A stretch of DNA of 64,000 nt from DAISVY01 sp036826635 (GTDB taxonomy: Bacteria; Zixibacteria; MSB-5A5; GN15; FEB-12), in the NCBI GenBank assembly GCA_036826635.1, contig DAISVY010000003.1, forward strand, positions 220,120 through 284,119. Direction: 5' to 3'. The position numbers and the translations under genes were made by a program. Below are positions 1-9,500 of the stretch, one piece after another (positions within the stretch are counted from its first letter, which is position 1; every line of letters starts with the position of its first letter). The notes below the pieces were generated by a model. It worked only from the letters and a program-made list of their open reading frames with translations. It did no database searches and had not been told where the DNA came from.

Positions 1-1
1 G

Positions 2-829
2 CGGGCCATTGATTACCAGAGTGAAATGGCTCTGCTGGAATGTTCTCCACTGGGAGGGCAACCGGCGGAGTTTTCCGATCTTCAGACCTGTGCCGGGCAG
101 ATGGTGGTGGCAATCGGCAACGCTCACGGTATTCGCTCGGCGCCGTCGCTCGGTTTTTGTGCCGGGGTCCGCGACGACGGTATGATGCAGTTTTCGCTGC
201 CCGTGATTTCCGGGGCGGTGGGCGGCGGTATTTTCGATTTCGGCGGCCATCTGATCGGTATAATCGTCGGCGGTCTGGGCGATGATCGGGAAGTGACCCT
301 GGCCCTGCCGGCTTATCGTGTCCCCGGTATCGTGGAATTTCTCCTGACCTACGGTGATCGCAAGGCCGGTTTCATCGGTGTTACCACGCGGGAAATAGAA
401 ATCACGCCGGCTGTTCATATCGACGGGATATACGGTTCGGCCGACAGTCTGGGGCTGACTATCGAGCGGGGTGTTATTGTTACCTCGGTCGTTCCCTTGT
501 CACCTGCCCATCGGTTCGGTCTGTCGGTGGGCGATCTCATTTTCGCTTTCGACGATGTGGCGGTGAACTCGGCGGTGGGGCTGGCTTCGCTGATACGCCG
601 GAGTCGTCCGCACAGCAGCGTGCGGGTTGAGCTGCTACGTCACAATAAACCTCTCGCCCTGCCGGTGGAAGTCGGTAGTCTGGAAAACTGGTCCGGACTC
701 AATCGACAGGTACGGACGCTTGAGCAAGATTCCGACTATGGCCGGTATGTTGACTCGTTAAAACATAGTCTGGATCAACTCAGGGACGAGATTTCGCGTA
801 TCGAACGCCGCCTGTACCGTCTCGACTAA
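2..829 (+). CDS. HtrA/DegP-like trypsin-fold protein with PDZ domain, N-terminus outside window, catalytic Ser lost
   Basis: The frame is open from the window edge, so the gene is 5'-truncated here; the Met at 26 is internal. The visible part starts just after where the catalytic Asp region would be (DYQSEMALLE). It continues through the GNAHG turn (canonical GNPxG) to a segment that aligns with the active-site loop GNSGGP. That loop reads GAVGGG, so the nucleophilic serine is valine. A PDZ domain follows (about residues 115-215 counted from Met26), with typical VVPLSPAHRFGLSVGD spacing. The last 40 residues are charged and heptad-like, a probable coiled coil. The family comprises periplasmic proteases and chaperones; here I infer a non-proteolytic binding role. 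The catalytic His and Asp cannot be seen because they lie upstream. Confidence 0.75.
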   Translation, partial: RAIDYQSEMALLECSPLGGQPAEFSDLQTCAGQMVVAIGNAHGIRSAPSLGFCAGVRDDGMMQFSLPVISGAVGGGIFDFGGHLIGIIVGGLGDDREVTLALPAYRVPGIVEFLLTYGDRKAGFIGVTTREIEITPAVHIDGIYGSADSLGLTIERGVIVTSVVPLSPAHRFGLSVGDLIFAFDDVAVNSAVGLASLIRRSRPHSSVRVELLRHNKPLALPVEVGSLENWSGLNRQVRTLEQDSDYGRYVDSLKHSLDQLRDEISRIERRLYRLD

Positions 830-837
830 CTTTAGAA

Positions 838-867
838 TTGCTAATCACTGACGCTTGGTTGTAGATT
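838..867 (+). promoter_or_regulatory. Candidate promoter for a leaderless transcript of the CMD-family gene
   Basis: TTGCTA (838-843), an 18-base spacer, then TAGATT (862-867). The -10 ends six bases before the ATG at 874, so transcription would start at or next to the start codon. There is no Shine-Dalgarno upstream of that ATG. The same geometry is seen before 24967, 30602 and 54554. Confidence 0.4.
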
Positions 868-873
868 CTCACA

Positions 874-1527
874 ATGAGTTGTGCCCGAGAATCGAACCGC
901 TTCTTAGATCGTGTCGCAAGGTTTCGACCCGAGGTTATGGTCGGGCCGCGATCTCTGGCGTTGTTCTCCGCGGCTGTGGCGCTGGCCGATAAAGAATCTA
1001 TCAGGGCGGCCATACGCGTCGCGCGGCAGGCGGGCGCTACCACGAAGCAGATGTACGAAACAATGCTTCAGTCATATCTCTTCCTGGGTTTTCCCCGTAT
1101 GCTGACGGCCGCGGCCTGTCTCAGGGAAGAAATCGCTGCGGCTGTTTCGGCCGACGGGGACGAACCGATCAAGGCAGAGGAAGTGCGGCAGTGGTACGAT
1201 GACGGCCTTGGGTTGTGTAAAAAAGTTTACGGTGAGAAATACGAGTTGCTCCGGCAGCGGATTGCCGATTATTCTCCGGACATTTTTCGCTGGATGATTC
1301 TCGAGGGTTACGGCAAGGTGCTGTCGCGGCCCGGGTTGGATGTCGTTACTCGTGAGTTGTGCAGTATAGCGTATCTCATGATGGACAACAGGGGCGAGCA
1401 ATTGTATGCGCATATCAGGGGCGCTCGCAATGTCGGGGCTTCCGATGAACTCATCAGAATGGTAGTTGAAGACATAGGTGATGCGGCCGGCGAAGGTTAT
1501 GCCGTCGCAATCAAACTCGTGTCGTAG
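874..1527 (+). CDS. Carboxymuconolactone decarboxylase / AhpD-fold protein
   Basis: All-helical protein of 217 residues with two tandem CMD-like halves. The first covers about residues 28-85 (alanine-rich, ARQAGATTKQMYETMLQ). The second covers about 140-210 (RPGLDVVTRELCSIAYLM followed by AHIRGARNVGAS). In the second half the Glu, Cys and His positions usual for this fold are present (TRELCS, YAHIRG), but there is no CxxC, so a thiol peroxidase or AhpD-type disulfide role is not supported. The substrate is unknown. The gene sits 12-15 bases before tamB and may be co-transcribed with it. Start chosen at ATG 874, which fits a leaderless start. Confidence 0.75.
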   Translation: MSCARESNRFLDRVARFRPEVMVGPRSLALFSAAVALADKESIRAAIRVARQAGATTKQMYETMLQSYLFLGFPRMLTAAACLREEIAAAVSADGDEPIKAEEVRQWYDDGLGLCKKVYGEKYELLRQRIADYSPDIFRWMILEGYGKVLSRPGLDVVTRELCSIAYLMMDNRGEQLYAHIRGARNVGASDELIRMVVEDIGDAAGEGYAVAIKLVS

Positions 1528-1542
1528 CTGGGTTATCTTTTG

Positions 1543-4500
1543 ATGCGACTGTGGAAACGAAGTCTGGTCGTAACGCTGGGCGTTATTTTAGTCGCTCTGG
1601 TGGGAGTGTATTTATACTTCTTTGAGCTGGGCGGACTGGAACGGGTGGCCATCGGTCAACTCAAAGGACTTCTTGATCAGGATAAACGGTTTACGATTTC
1701 GGTAGGTGAAGTCGACGGGACTCTGATCAGCGGCATCATTCTCAGGGACGTCACCATTCATTACGCGGACTCGACGCGTGAATTCACTCCATTGTACATC
1801 AGTCAGCTTACGGCTCGTTATTCTCTGTCCGACCTGTTGAACAAGCAATACCTCTTCGAGGAAATGCACATAGACAGTCTTGACCTGATTCTTGTGGAAA
1901 GTGACAGCGGCCGCTGGATCCTGCCGGGGTATCTGTCCGGGGACGGGGACTCTCGGACCGGCACATCGTCGGACACTTCCTCCGCGACTTCATTGCTGCT
2001 GGCCGTAGACCAGTTGATTCTCGGTCATGGGCGGGTGCGTCTGATGCGGCGCGATACGCTGGAGATCGACGATTTGACACTCGCGGCGTCGGTGCGGGTC
2101 GAGGATGGTACTTATGCCGCCGAGGTGTCGAGTCTGAGTTTCACCCCCAGGCCGATGTTCGATCAGATGACCACGTTTGTCGGAAAAGCGACTTATTCTC
2201 TGGGCAACCTGGCTTTTCAGGATGTCCAGATAAGTCAGGGCGCCACTCGTATCAAGGCAAGCGGAACTCTTAACCCGAAAGAGCAGGGCGGGGCCGCGGA
2301 AGTGGCGATTGATAACCTTGACCTGGCTGAGGTAAGTTCCCTTCTCGGCGGTAAGCTCAGCGGAGTTATGGACGTTAATGGTCGGGTGGCTTTTGTCGAC
2401 CGGCAGCTAAGAGGGCAACTGTCGTTGGGTGGTGATTTCCTGCTGGCGGCTTTTGATAATCTTTATACCGACTTCACTTTCAGTGACAGGAAACTGAGAC
2501 TCGATACGCTGTACGGGACTATTCTCGGCAATTGCGGTATAGATGGACGCGGTGAAGTTGATTTCACCGGGTCGACCGAGACGTATCGACTCTATGCCGA
2601 CATTCGCAATTTCGATCTTAAACAGTTGCTCGAAGGGACCTTCCAATCCGACTTGTCCGGGTCGATGGAATTGTCCGGCCAGTCATTCAGCAATGATAAT
2701 ATGCTGTTGTGTCTTGATGTCGATTTGTACGAATCGGCTTTTGACGAATACCCCCTGCATCGGGCTCGGGGCGAGCTGGAAATTACCACCGACTCGATTC
2801 GGTTCGTGGATGGTTTTCAGGTGGATTATTTCGAGAACTCGTTCTATGCCGACGGGGTCATAGATTACGATGAGAACATGTATCTGGAAGTCACGGCCGA
2901 TCTGCGTAATCTCGATCGCTACCGCGGCAAATTGTTCATCGATCAGCCGGGCGGGCGGGCTCGGGGGGTGGTCACGCTTTCGGGTCGAAGCAACGATCCC
3001 GATTTGCGGGGTCATCTGACGTCCGATTCGCTCTGGGTATACGGGTTGTATACCACCGGTGCCCATGCGGAGTTTGACATTGCGCGTTTCCTGACCGGTC
3101 GTCGGGGCTGGGTGACCGCCGATCTGGATCACGGCGCGGCCTGGAGTATGCCCTACGACAGCGGGGCGGGTGTGATCAGGCTGGACTCTAATCTCATCCG
3201 GATTGACACCGTCGGATTAAACAACGAGTATGCCGACATTTCGGCTTGCGGCACACTTGACCAGGGACAATATCCGTGGGTGCTGACGCTGGATCGTTTC
3301 GATCTGACATTGCTGGAGCGTCGTTTTTCCAACACCGCCGATCTTCACGTGAACATAGATACCCTGGGGTTTGATTTCCTCGAAACTTCAATCGGGCAGG
3401 GGGCAGCGGCCCTGACGGTTGACGGTCGGATTAACTACGATGAGTCGATGGCGCTGACTCTGGGGGTGGCCGGAGTGCCGATCCGATCCTGGCTTGGTTT
3501 GATAGATCAGGAACTTGAAGTCGACGGGTTTCTTTCGGGTCGGGCTGATCTGTTCGGGACATTTATGAGTCCGGCTTTCGTGCTGGAGAGTTCGATAGAT
3601 TCGCTTACCTACGAGAACGTGGTTTTGGGTGATGTCATTGTAAGTGCGCGCTATCGGGACAGCCTGGTCACTATCGACAGTCTGGAAATTCTGGCGCCAG
3701 GGGGCGACTATAAAGCCAACGGCTATTTCTACGCCGATCTGGCCTTCACGGCGGACGAACGACAGCTTTTCCCCGATCTGCCGTTCGATCTCAGTGTGGC
3801 CGCCACCGACAATCGCTTTGACCTGGTAAGTGTGTTGCTTCCGTCGGTAGAGAATCTTGAGGGTGATTTATATGCCGACTTTCGACTCGACGGAACACCC
3901 GCCGAACCGCACCTGAGCGGCAGCGCCTTTCTTCGAGACGGCCGTTTGAAATACTTCGATCTGGCTGACACACTCAAGACCGATTCGGCCGGTCTGATTA
4001 TGCGCGACAATCAGATTGTGATGGATGATATCGAGGTGTACGTATACGACCGGCGCAAGAACAGAAACAGCTATGTCGTCGTTGACGGTGTCCTTACGGT
4101 CAAGAGTCTCGACACACTGCATTACGATCTCGATATCACTATTCCCAAAGAGTTTCCTTTCAAGTACGAGCTTGACGATATCGAAGGCGTGGTCGAGGGG
4201 GATGTGCATGTGTACGGCGATACGCCGCCGACCGTTACCGGTGATCTTACGCTGATTTCCGCCCGCTATAACGTCGAGTTCTCTTCGGAAGATGAAGGTT
4301 CGCCCCTGATGACGGCACTGTCGGGCGAGAATACCTGGGATCTGGATCTCAATATCGACGTTTTGTCCAACCTGTGGATAAAAAACCAGGATATCGATGC
4401 CGAGCTTTCGGGTTATATGAATCTCATTCGGGAGGACGGTCGGTATCGCTTCATCGGTGAGCTGGAGATATTGAAGGGGAAGGGGTATCTCTTCGACAAA

Positions 4501-5088
4501 ACTTTCCGTATCGAATCCGGGAGTACGGTGACTTTCGAAGATATAGAACATCCCAATCCAGAGCTGGACATAACGGCTACGACTCGCATACCGGTTGTGT
4601 ACTTCGAGGAGGAAACGTCGCACAGCCAGGTCGAGGAACTGAGTATCAATATCACCGGTACGCTGGAGAATCCCGAGTTCGATACGGTGGAGGACGACAC
4701 GACCTTCACGAAGGAAGATATTTTGCCCCTGATCGTGGCCAATTACTACGGTTCCGGTTCCGACCCGACCGGTGCGGGCAGACTGGAACAGCGTCTTTCG
4801 CAATTTATCTCGTCGAAGGTTTCGCAGATCGGGTCGCGGCAACTGGGGGTGGAGACTTTTGAGATCGACCCGGCCTACGAAGGGGAGCTTAACTTATCCA
4901 GCACACGTGTCACGCTTGGTGTTTATACCACCAGCAGTCTTTATCTTTATGGTCGATCCGCTGTATCGTTTGACCATGGTCAGGAAGTCGGGTTTGAATA
5001 TCATTTCAACAAAGATTTCATGCTTGAAGGTCGGCGCGACGAGAGCGATTTGTATCATGTCAACGTGAAGCTGCACTGGGAGTTTTGA
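1543..5088 (+). CDS. tamB: TamB-family translocation and assembly module protein (AsmA-like, DUF490)
   Basis: About 1181 residues. One N-terminal membrane anchor (about residues 8-28) is followed by a very long beta-rich repetitive body and a C-terminal DUF490/TamB-type domain (about 820-1180). That domain has the GKGYLFDKTFRIESG and NPELDITATTRI signatures and ends near the last beta strand. The family spans the periplasm from inner to outer membrane and helps deliver outer-membrane proteins or phospholipids. The next gene is an Omp85 protein of the TamA/BamA type, so this is a classical tamB-tamA neighbourhood in reversed order. A TTG at 1540 is directly followed by ATG at 1543, and I take the ATG. 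No strong ribosome site is visible, which suggests coupling to the CMD gene. Confidence 0.85.
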   Translation: MRLWKRSLVVTLGVILVALVGVYLYFFELGGLERVAIGQLKGLLDQDKRFTISVGEVDGTLISGIILRDVTIHYADSTREFTPLYISQLTARYSLSDLLNKQYLFEEMHIDSLDLILVESDSGRWILPGYLSGDGDSRTGTSSDTSSATSLLLAVDQLILGHGRVRLMRRDTLEIDDLTLAASVRVEDGTYAAEVSSLSFTPRPMFDQMTTFVGKATYSLGNLAFQDVQISQGATRIKASGTLNPKEQGGAAEVAIDNLDLAEVSSLLGGKLSGVMDVNGRVAFVDRQLRGQLSLGGDFLLAAFDNLYTDFTFSDRKLRLDTLYGTILGNCGIDGRGEVDFTGSTETYRLYADIRNFDLKQLLEGTFQSDLSGSMELSGQSFSNDNMLLCLDVDLYESAFDEYPLHRARGELEITTDSIRFVDGFQVDYFENSFYADGVIDYDENMYLEVTADLRNLDRYRGKLFIDQPGGRARGVVTLSGRSNDPDLRGHLTSDSLWVYGLYTTGAHAEFDIARFLTGRRGWVTADLDHGAAWSMPYDSGAGVIRLDSNLIRIDTVGLNNEYADISACGTLDQGQYPWVLTLDRFDLTLLERRFSNTADLHVNIDTLGFDFLETSIGQGAAALTVDGRINYDESMALTLGVAGVPIRSWLGLIDQELEVDGFLSGRADLFGTFMSPAFVLESSIDSLTYENVVLGDVIVSARYRDSLVTIDSLEILAPGGDYKANGYFYADLAFTADERQLFPDLPFDLSVAATDNRFDLVSVLLPSVENLEGDLYADFRLDGTPAEPHLSGSAFLRDGRLKYFDLADTLKTDSAGLIMRDNQIVMDDIEVYVYDRRKNRNSYVVVDGVLTVKSLDTLHYDLDITIPKEFPFKYELDDIEGVVEGDVHVYGDTPPTVTGDLTLISARYNVEFSSEDEGSPLMTALSGENTWDLDLNIDVLSNLWIKNQDIDAELSGYMNLIREDGRYRFIGELEILKGKGYLFDKTFRIESGSTVTFEDIEHPNPELDITATTRIPVVYFEEETSHSQVEELSINITGTLENPEFDTVEDDTTFTKEDILPLIVANYYGSGSDPTGAGRLEQRLSQFISSKVSQIGSRQLGVETFEIDPAYEGELNLSSTRVTLGVYTTSSLYLYGRSAVSFDHGQEVGFEYHFNKDFMLEGRRDESDLYHVNVKLHWEF

Positions 5089-5090
5089 GA

Positions 5091-7007
5091 ATGCGTCGTC
5101 TGTTGTTCACGGTTTGTCTTCTGTTGCTGGTCTCACAGGAAGTGTCAGCCGTTGACAAAGCCGCGCTCAGATGGGCGCGCAGTCGGCCGCGAATAGATTC
5201 TATCGTTATTGAGGGCAACCACTATCTGAGCGATTCCGAGATTCGCGGTCATTTGTATTCGCGGGTGCGGAATCTCTGGCTGGCGGTCAAAGGTGATCGG
5301 CGCAGCCGCGTGCAGCGGGAAACCCTCGGGCGCGATACGCTGGAAGTCAAATATCTTTACCTGAGAAACGGTTTCCTCGGTGTGCGCGTGCAGCATTCCT
5401 ATGAACCGGTCGGTCGCGACTCCACCGCGCTGGTGCGAATTGTCATTGACGAGGGGCGGCAGTTCAGGTATGGCGGGAAGACAGTTACCGGGTCATACGA
5501 GGAAGAATTCGGCTGGCGGCTCTCTGCCTTTGCCAATAAACTGGAGATGGGTGAGCCGGTTAATCCGTTTGGTATTAATGACATTAAGACCGAGACGAAG
5601 ACTTTTCTGGCCAACCGGGGATACCCGTATGCGACGGTTGATATAAAAGTCGACACGACCGGTCCACCTGAACGCTGTCCCGTGGCGGTAAATGTTTTCT
5701 CTGATTCTCTGGTTCATTTCGGTGATGTGGTGGTCAAGGGGGCGGTCAACTATCCCGAGTACGTGGCCCTGCGTGAGCTTAAAATCGCTCCGGGAGGCGT
5801 ATACCGTCGAGAAGATATTCTCGAATCGCAACGCCGATTGTTTGAGTCGGGGTATTACACGACCTTTCAGCTTCGGCGGGCCGAGCAGGTAAGTGATCGT
5901 CTTAATCCGGATTTCGTCTTGAGCCTGCGTGAGCGGAAGACCCGGCACATGACTTTCTCGGCTGGTGCCGGACAGTCAACCGTGAAGGACCTTTTGTGGG
6001 ATGTCTCCGGCGCTTTCGGTCAGCGCAACTTCCTCGGATCCCGGCGGTACGAGTTGCTGGCCGACTATTCCTTTTCGTTCGGGCGCGATACTCGCCTGAT
6101 TACGCACCGTTACCGCCTTCGCTACACCGAACCGTGGTTTCTGGGGGTGCGTATGCCTCTGGCGGTGACCGGTCAGTTTGAGCCCAGGATCAAAGATCCC
6201 GTACAGGAATTTGACAAATATACCTGGTCGGTTTCGGCTGTCGCTACGAAATGGTACGCGCAGAAAATAAAGGTTAGCCTCGGGTTGCAATACGAGAGCA
6301 TCAATATCTCCGGGGCGTCGGACGAGATAGTGGCGTACGCCAAAACACTGGAAGGTAATTCGGAACGACGGAAGATTTATGCGATTTTTCGCCGTGACAG
6401 TCGCGATGATCTCTTCGTGCCGTCACGCGGTTCCGTTACCGAGTTTCAGGCCGATGTGTGGGGCGGTTTTCTGGGAGGGGACGACAGCTTTTTCAAACTG
6501 CAGGGTAGCTGGTCACGCTACCAGATTGTATGGCCGGGCTGGATTGCCGCTACCCGGTTGCAGGGGCGCTGGGCCGAGGAGTATGGGAAAACCGAATGTG
6601 TACCGCTGGACGAGGCGCTCTATGTCGGCGGAGCCAACACGGTAAGAGGTTTCGATGAAAACATGCTCGGGCCGCTGATCGATAAATCGACGCCGGCCGG
6701 GGCTCGTTACACGGTCGTTTTCAACCAGGAATTCAGATGGAAGACCGTTCAGATACATCAAGCTCTGCCGGTACTGGGTGGGCTTTTCAAATCGCTGCCG
6801 CTCTGGCAGTCGTTGTTCCTGGATATCGGCAATGGTTTCAGCGATACCCGGGAAATGCGTTTCGACAATCTGGCTATGACTTACGGTACCGGTCTTCAAA
6901 TCATGTCACCCGCCGGTCCTATCAGGGTCGACTATGCCCGGGTTATAAAGACCGACAGATTCGATTTTGACTATCGCTGGCACTTCACTATATTATACGC
7001 GTTTTGA
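5091..7007 (+). CDS. tamA: Omp85-family outer-membrane protein, TamA/BamA type
   Basis: About 638 residues with a cleavable signal peptide (MRRLLFTVCLLLL...SA). At least three POTRA domains follow: about 35-110 (DSIVIEGNHYLSDSEIRGHL), about 115-190 and about 205-275 (VHFGDVVVKGAVNYPEYVAL). A 16-strand-type barrel then runs to the C-terminus, which ends in Phe (FTILYAF). The VRGF motif of the L6 loop is present (GGANTVRGFDE). The partner is the preceding tamB, whose stop codon lies two bases before this ATG. Three POTRAs and the tamB context favour TamA over BamA, but BamA-like function cannot be ruled out. A TTG at 5085 overlapping the tamB stop is an alternative start. Confidence 0.85.
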   Translation: MRRLLFTVCLLLLVSQEVSAVDKAALRWARSRPRIDSIVIEGNHYLSDSEIRGHLYSRVRNLWLAVKGDRRSRVQRETLGRDTLEVKYLYLRNGFLGVRVQHSYEPVGRDSTALVRIVIDEGRQFRYGGKTVTGSYEEEFGWRLSAFANKLEMGEPVNPFGINDIKTETKTFLANRGYPYATVDIKVDTTGPPERCPVAVNVFSDSLVHFGDVVVKGAVNYPEYVALRELKIAPGGVYRREDILESQRRLFESGYYTTFQLRRAEQVSDRLNPDFVLSLRERKTRHMTFSAGAGQSTVKDLLWDVSGAFGQRNFLGSRRYELLADYSFSFGRDTRLITHRYRLRYTEPWFLGVRMPLAVTGQFEPRIKDPVQEFDKYTWSVSAVATKWYAQKIKVSLGLQYESINISGASDEIVAYAKTLEGNSERRKIYAIFRRDSRDDLFVPSRGSVTEFQADVWGGFLGGDDSFFKLQGSWSRYQIVWPGWIAATRLQGRWAEEYGKTECVPLDEALYVGGANTVRGFDENMLGPLIDKSTPAGARYTVVFNQEFRWKTVQIHQALPVLGGLFKSLPLWQSLFLDIGNGFSDTREMRFDNLAMTYGTGLQIMSPAGPIRVDYARVIKTDRFDFDYRWHFTILYAF

Positions 7008-7086
7008 TACCGAGAACCGGCGGGTAGAGGCTGTCACGGCATAACGAAGCCGATTACCCGACGAAAAAAGGACAAATAACGCGGTA

Positions 7087-8265
7087 ATGGACCCGATATA
7101 TCTTGATCATAACGCGACTACGCCGGTAGCTCCCGAGGTCATTGAGGCTATGCTGCCGTACTTGGGTGAACGATTCGGCAACGCCAGTTCCGTTCACCGG
7201 TTCGGTCGCGAAGCCCGACTTGCTCTGGATAACGCCCGCGAGCAAATTGCCGCCTTTATCAATTGTCAGCCGTCGGAGTTGTATTTTACTTCCGGCGGTA
7301 CGGAGTCCGATAATATCGCTGTCATCGGTACCGCCCTGCAGTTATGCGACCGCAAGAACCACCTGATAATCGGAGCCACCGAACACCACGCCGTTTTGCG
7401 CCCGGCCGAGCATCTGGCTCAACAGGACTGCTTTGAACTGGATCTTCTGCCGGTCGACGCGGTCGGGGCATGTTCGGCGGATGCGCTGGAAAAACTCGTT
7501 ACGGACAAAACGGCCCTGGTGTCTGTAATGCGGGCTAATCATGAAACGGGCGCAGTGCAGAATATCACGTCGCTGACCCGTGTTGCCCGTGATCGGGGAG
7601 TGCTGTTTCACTGCGACGCGGTGCAGGCGGTGGGGAAGATGCCGGTTGACGTTGATGCTCTGGGGGTCGATCTGCTGTCGTTGACGGCGCACAAGATATA
7701 CGGTCCCAAGGGAATCGGCGCTCTTTATATTCGGCGGGGAGTTAAGCTGGTGCCGTTGTTCTATGGCGGTGTGCACGAGAAAAAACGTCGACCGGGAACG
7801 GAGAATGTCGCCGGGGCGGTGGGTTTTGCCAAGGCGCTGGAGATAGCCGGGCAACACATGCAAAAAGAGCAGGCTCGCATGGAGGAGCTGTCGGCGTACT
7901 TTATTGATCGTATCAGGGACGCGGTCCCCGACGTGGTGCTCAACGGTCCGCGCGATAACCGCATTCCGCAAACGGTTAACCTTTCGTTTGCCGGCATTGA
8001 GGCCGAGGCTGTTCTGTTTGCGCTTGACCAGGAGAATATCGCTTGCTCCGCCGGGTCCGCCTGTACTTCGGGCGCCGAAGGACCATCGCATGTTCTGATC
8101 GCCATGGGCATCTCCGATTTGCAGGCCAAAGGGGCGGTGCGTTTTTCGATGGGGCGTTCGACCACGCGGGAACAGCTTGATTATGTGCTGGCCAAGTTGC
8201 CGTCGATTGTAAGTCGTTTGCGCGATCTTTCCCCGTTGTATCGTCGGGACAAACAGGTCGGCTGA
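7087..8265 (+). CDS. Cysteine desulfurase (NifS/IscS family)
   Basis: 392 residues, full length for this class V aminotransferase-fold PLP enzyme, which releases sulfur from L-cysteine as an enzyme persulfide. Visible features are the N-terminal YLDHNATTP motif, the PLP lysine K203 in TAHKIYGPKG, and the persulfide cysteine C326 in SAGSACTSG. No iscU or nifU follows. The next gene is mnmA, so the likely acceptor is tRNA thiolation, as with Bacillus YrvO-MnmA. A strong terminator separates the two genes, so they may be transcribed separately. Confidence 0.92.
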   Translation: MDPIYLDHNATTPVAPEVIEAMLPYLGERFGNASSVHRFGREARLALDNAREQIAAFINCQPSELYFTSGGTESDNIAVIGTALQLCDRKNHLIIGATEHHAVLRPAEHLAQQDCFELDLLPVDAVGACSADALEKLVTDKTALVSVMRANHETGAVQNITSLTRVARDRGVLFHCDAVQAVGKMPVDVDALGVDLLSLTAHKIYGPKGIGALYIRRGVKLVPLFYGGVHEKKRRPGTENVAGAVGFAKALEIAGQHMQKEQARMEELSAYFIDRIRDAVPDVVLNGPRDNRIPQTVNLSFAGIEAEAVLFALDQENIACSAGSACTSGAEGPSHVLIAMGISDLQAKGAVRFSMGRSTTREQLDYVLAKLPSIVSRLRDLSPLYRRDKQVG

Positions 8266-8288
8266 GCGATTGTCAGGAAGGGTGTGAA

Positions 8289-8315
8289 GGGCCGTTCCGA
8301 CGGCCCTTTTGTTTT
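8289..8315 (+). terminator. Rho-independent terminator after the cysteine desulfurase gene
   Basis: A perfect 7-bp stem (GGGCCGT 8289-8295, ACGGCCC 8300-8306) has a 4-base loop and is followed by TTTTGTTTT. It lies inside a GTG-initiated extension of the mnmA frame, which argues that mnmA really starts at 8320. Confidence 0.8.
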
Positions 8316-8319
8316 AATT

Positions 8320-9432
8320 ATGTCTCGGAAGAAAGTTCTGGTCGCCATGTCCGGCGGTGTCGATTCTTCGGTAACCGCTCTCCTTCTGAAGGAACAGGGG
8401 TATGACGTGGTCGGTCTTTATATGAAGTTGTGGACCGGCACCGAACCGGATGGTGACGCTCGTTCCGGCGGTAGTGATTCGATTAACGATTGTCGCTTCG
8501 TTTGTGATCGTATCGCCGCACCTTTCTATGTGCAGGATCTTTCCGGGCTGTTTCGAGAAGAGATTATCGAAAACTTCGTCGCCGAATATAAGGCGGGGCG
8601 GACACCCAATCCGTGTGTCCGTTGCAACAGCGAGATAAAGTGGAAGGGATTGCTGGATAAGGCGTCCGAGATCGGTTGTGACTTCGTGGCCACCGGACAC
8701 TTTGCCTTTGTCGAACACAACCGACAAGGTCGCTGGTATGTCCGTCGCGGGGATGATCGTTCCCGCGATCAATCGTACGTGTTGTGGAGACTTTCGCAGG
8801 AAGCTCTGAGCAGGACTCTTATGCCGCTCGGGGGAGTGAACAAGGATGAAGTCCGCGAAATTGCTCGTAGGAATCGTTTGGAAACCGCCGAGAAGAAAGA
8901 ATCACGAGAGATTTGTTTTGTCGTCGATGACGATTACCGTCGTTTCCTTCGCCAGTGGGAGGAACGCAAGGGAGGTGCGCCGGAGCCGGGGGAGATAGTT
9001 CATGTCGACGGTCGTGTGCTCGGTCGTCACGAAGGAACCGCTTTTTATACGGTCGGTCAGCGCCGCGGGCTTGGTGTTGCCAATCCTGTCCCTTTGTATG
9101 TACAACGCATTGACGTGGCTAACAACCGGGTCATCGTGGGCGGCGAGGACACCCTGTACCGGTCGGAACTGACGGTCGAACGGGTCCGGTGGCAGGCGAT
9201 GGTGCCCAACGCACAACCGTTTGAAGCGGCCGTTAAGATTCGCTATCGTCATTCCGCGGCGCGTGCGTGCGTTCGGCCTGTGTCGGAAAGTTGTGTCCAT
9301 GTTATTTTCGAGGAGAAACAACGCGCCGTAACGCCGGGTCAGTCGGCTGTTTTCTACGATGGAGATATTCTTATCGGTGGTGGTATCATCGCGGAGGACA
9401 TGCCTTGCGTCGGTGGTCAGCATTCTCGTTGA
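8320..9432 (+). CDS. mnmA: tRNA-specific 2-thiouridylase MnmA
   Basis: 370 residues. The enzyme makes 2-thiouridine at position 34 of Lys, Glu and Gln tRNAs using ATP and a protein persulfide. Visible features are the PP-loop SGGVDSS (residues 11-17), C99 and C102 in NPCVRCNSE, and the second catalytic cysteine C199 in SREICFV. The C-terminal beta barrel is present. The start is set at ATG 8320 because the earlier in-frame GTG lies before a terminator hairpin and adds 12 residues absent from the family. No clear Shine-Dalgarno is visible. The cysteine desulfurase just upstream is the probable sulfur donor. Confidence 0.93.
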   Translation: MSRKKVLVAMSGGVDSSVTALLLKEQGYDVVGLYMKLWTGTEPDGDARSGGSDSINDCRFVCDRIAAPFYVQDLSGLFREEIIENFVAEYKAGRTPNPCVRCNSEIKWKGLLDKASEIGCDFVATGHFAFVEHNRQGRWYVRRGDDRSRDQSYVLWRLSQEALSRTLMPLGGVNKDEVREIARRNRLETAEKKESREICFVVDDDYRRFLRQWEERKGGAPEPGEIVHVDGRVLGRHEGTAFYTVGQRRGLGVANPVPLYVQRIDVANNRVIVGGEDTLYRSELTVERVRWQAMVPNAQPFEAAVKIRYRHSAARACVRPVSESCVHVIFEEKQRAVTPGQSAVFYDGDILIGGGIIAEDMPCVGGQHSR

Positions 9433-9500
9433 CAGGTTTCGGGGGAGATGGTATCATGCAAAACATGCACGAATGAATAAGAAGACGTCAGGAGGGATTC

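Noticed and set aside
8284..8319. GTG-initiated N-terminal extension of mnmA
   Set aside because: It runs through a strong terminator hairpin and adds residues absent from the family.
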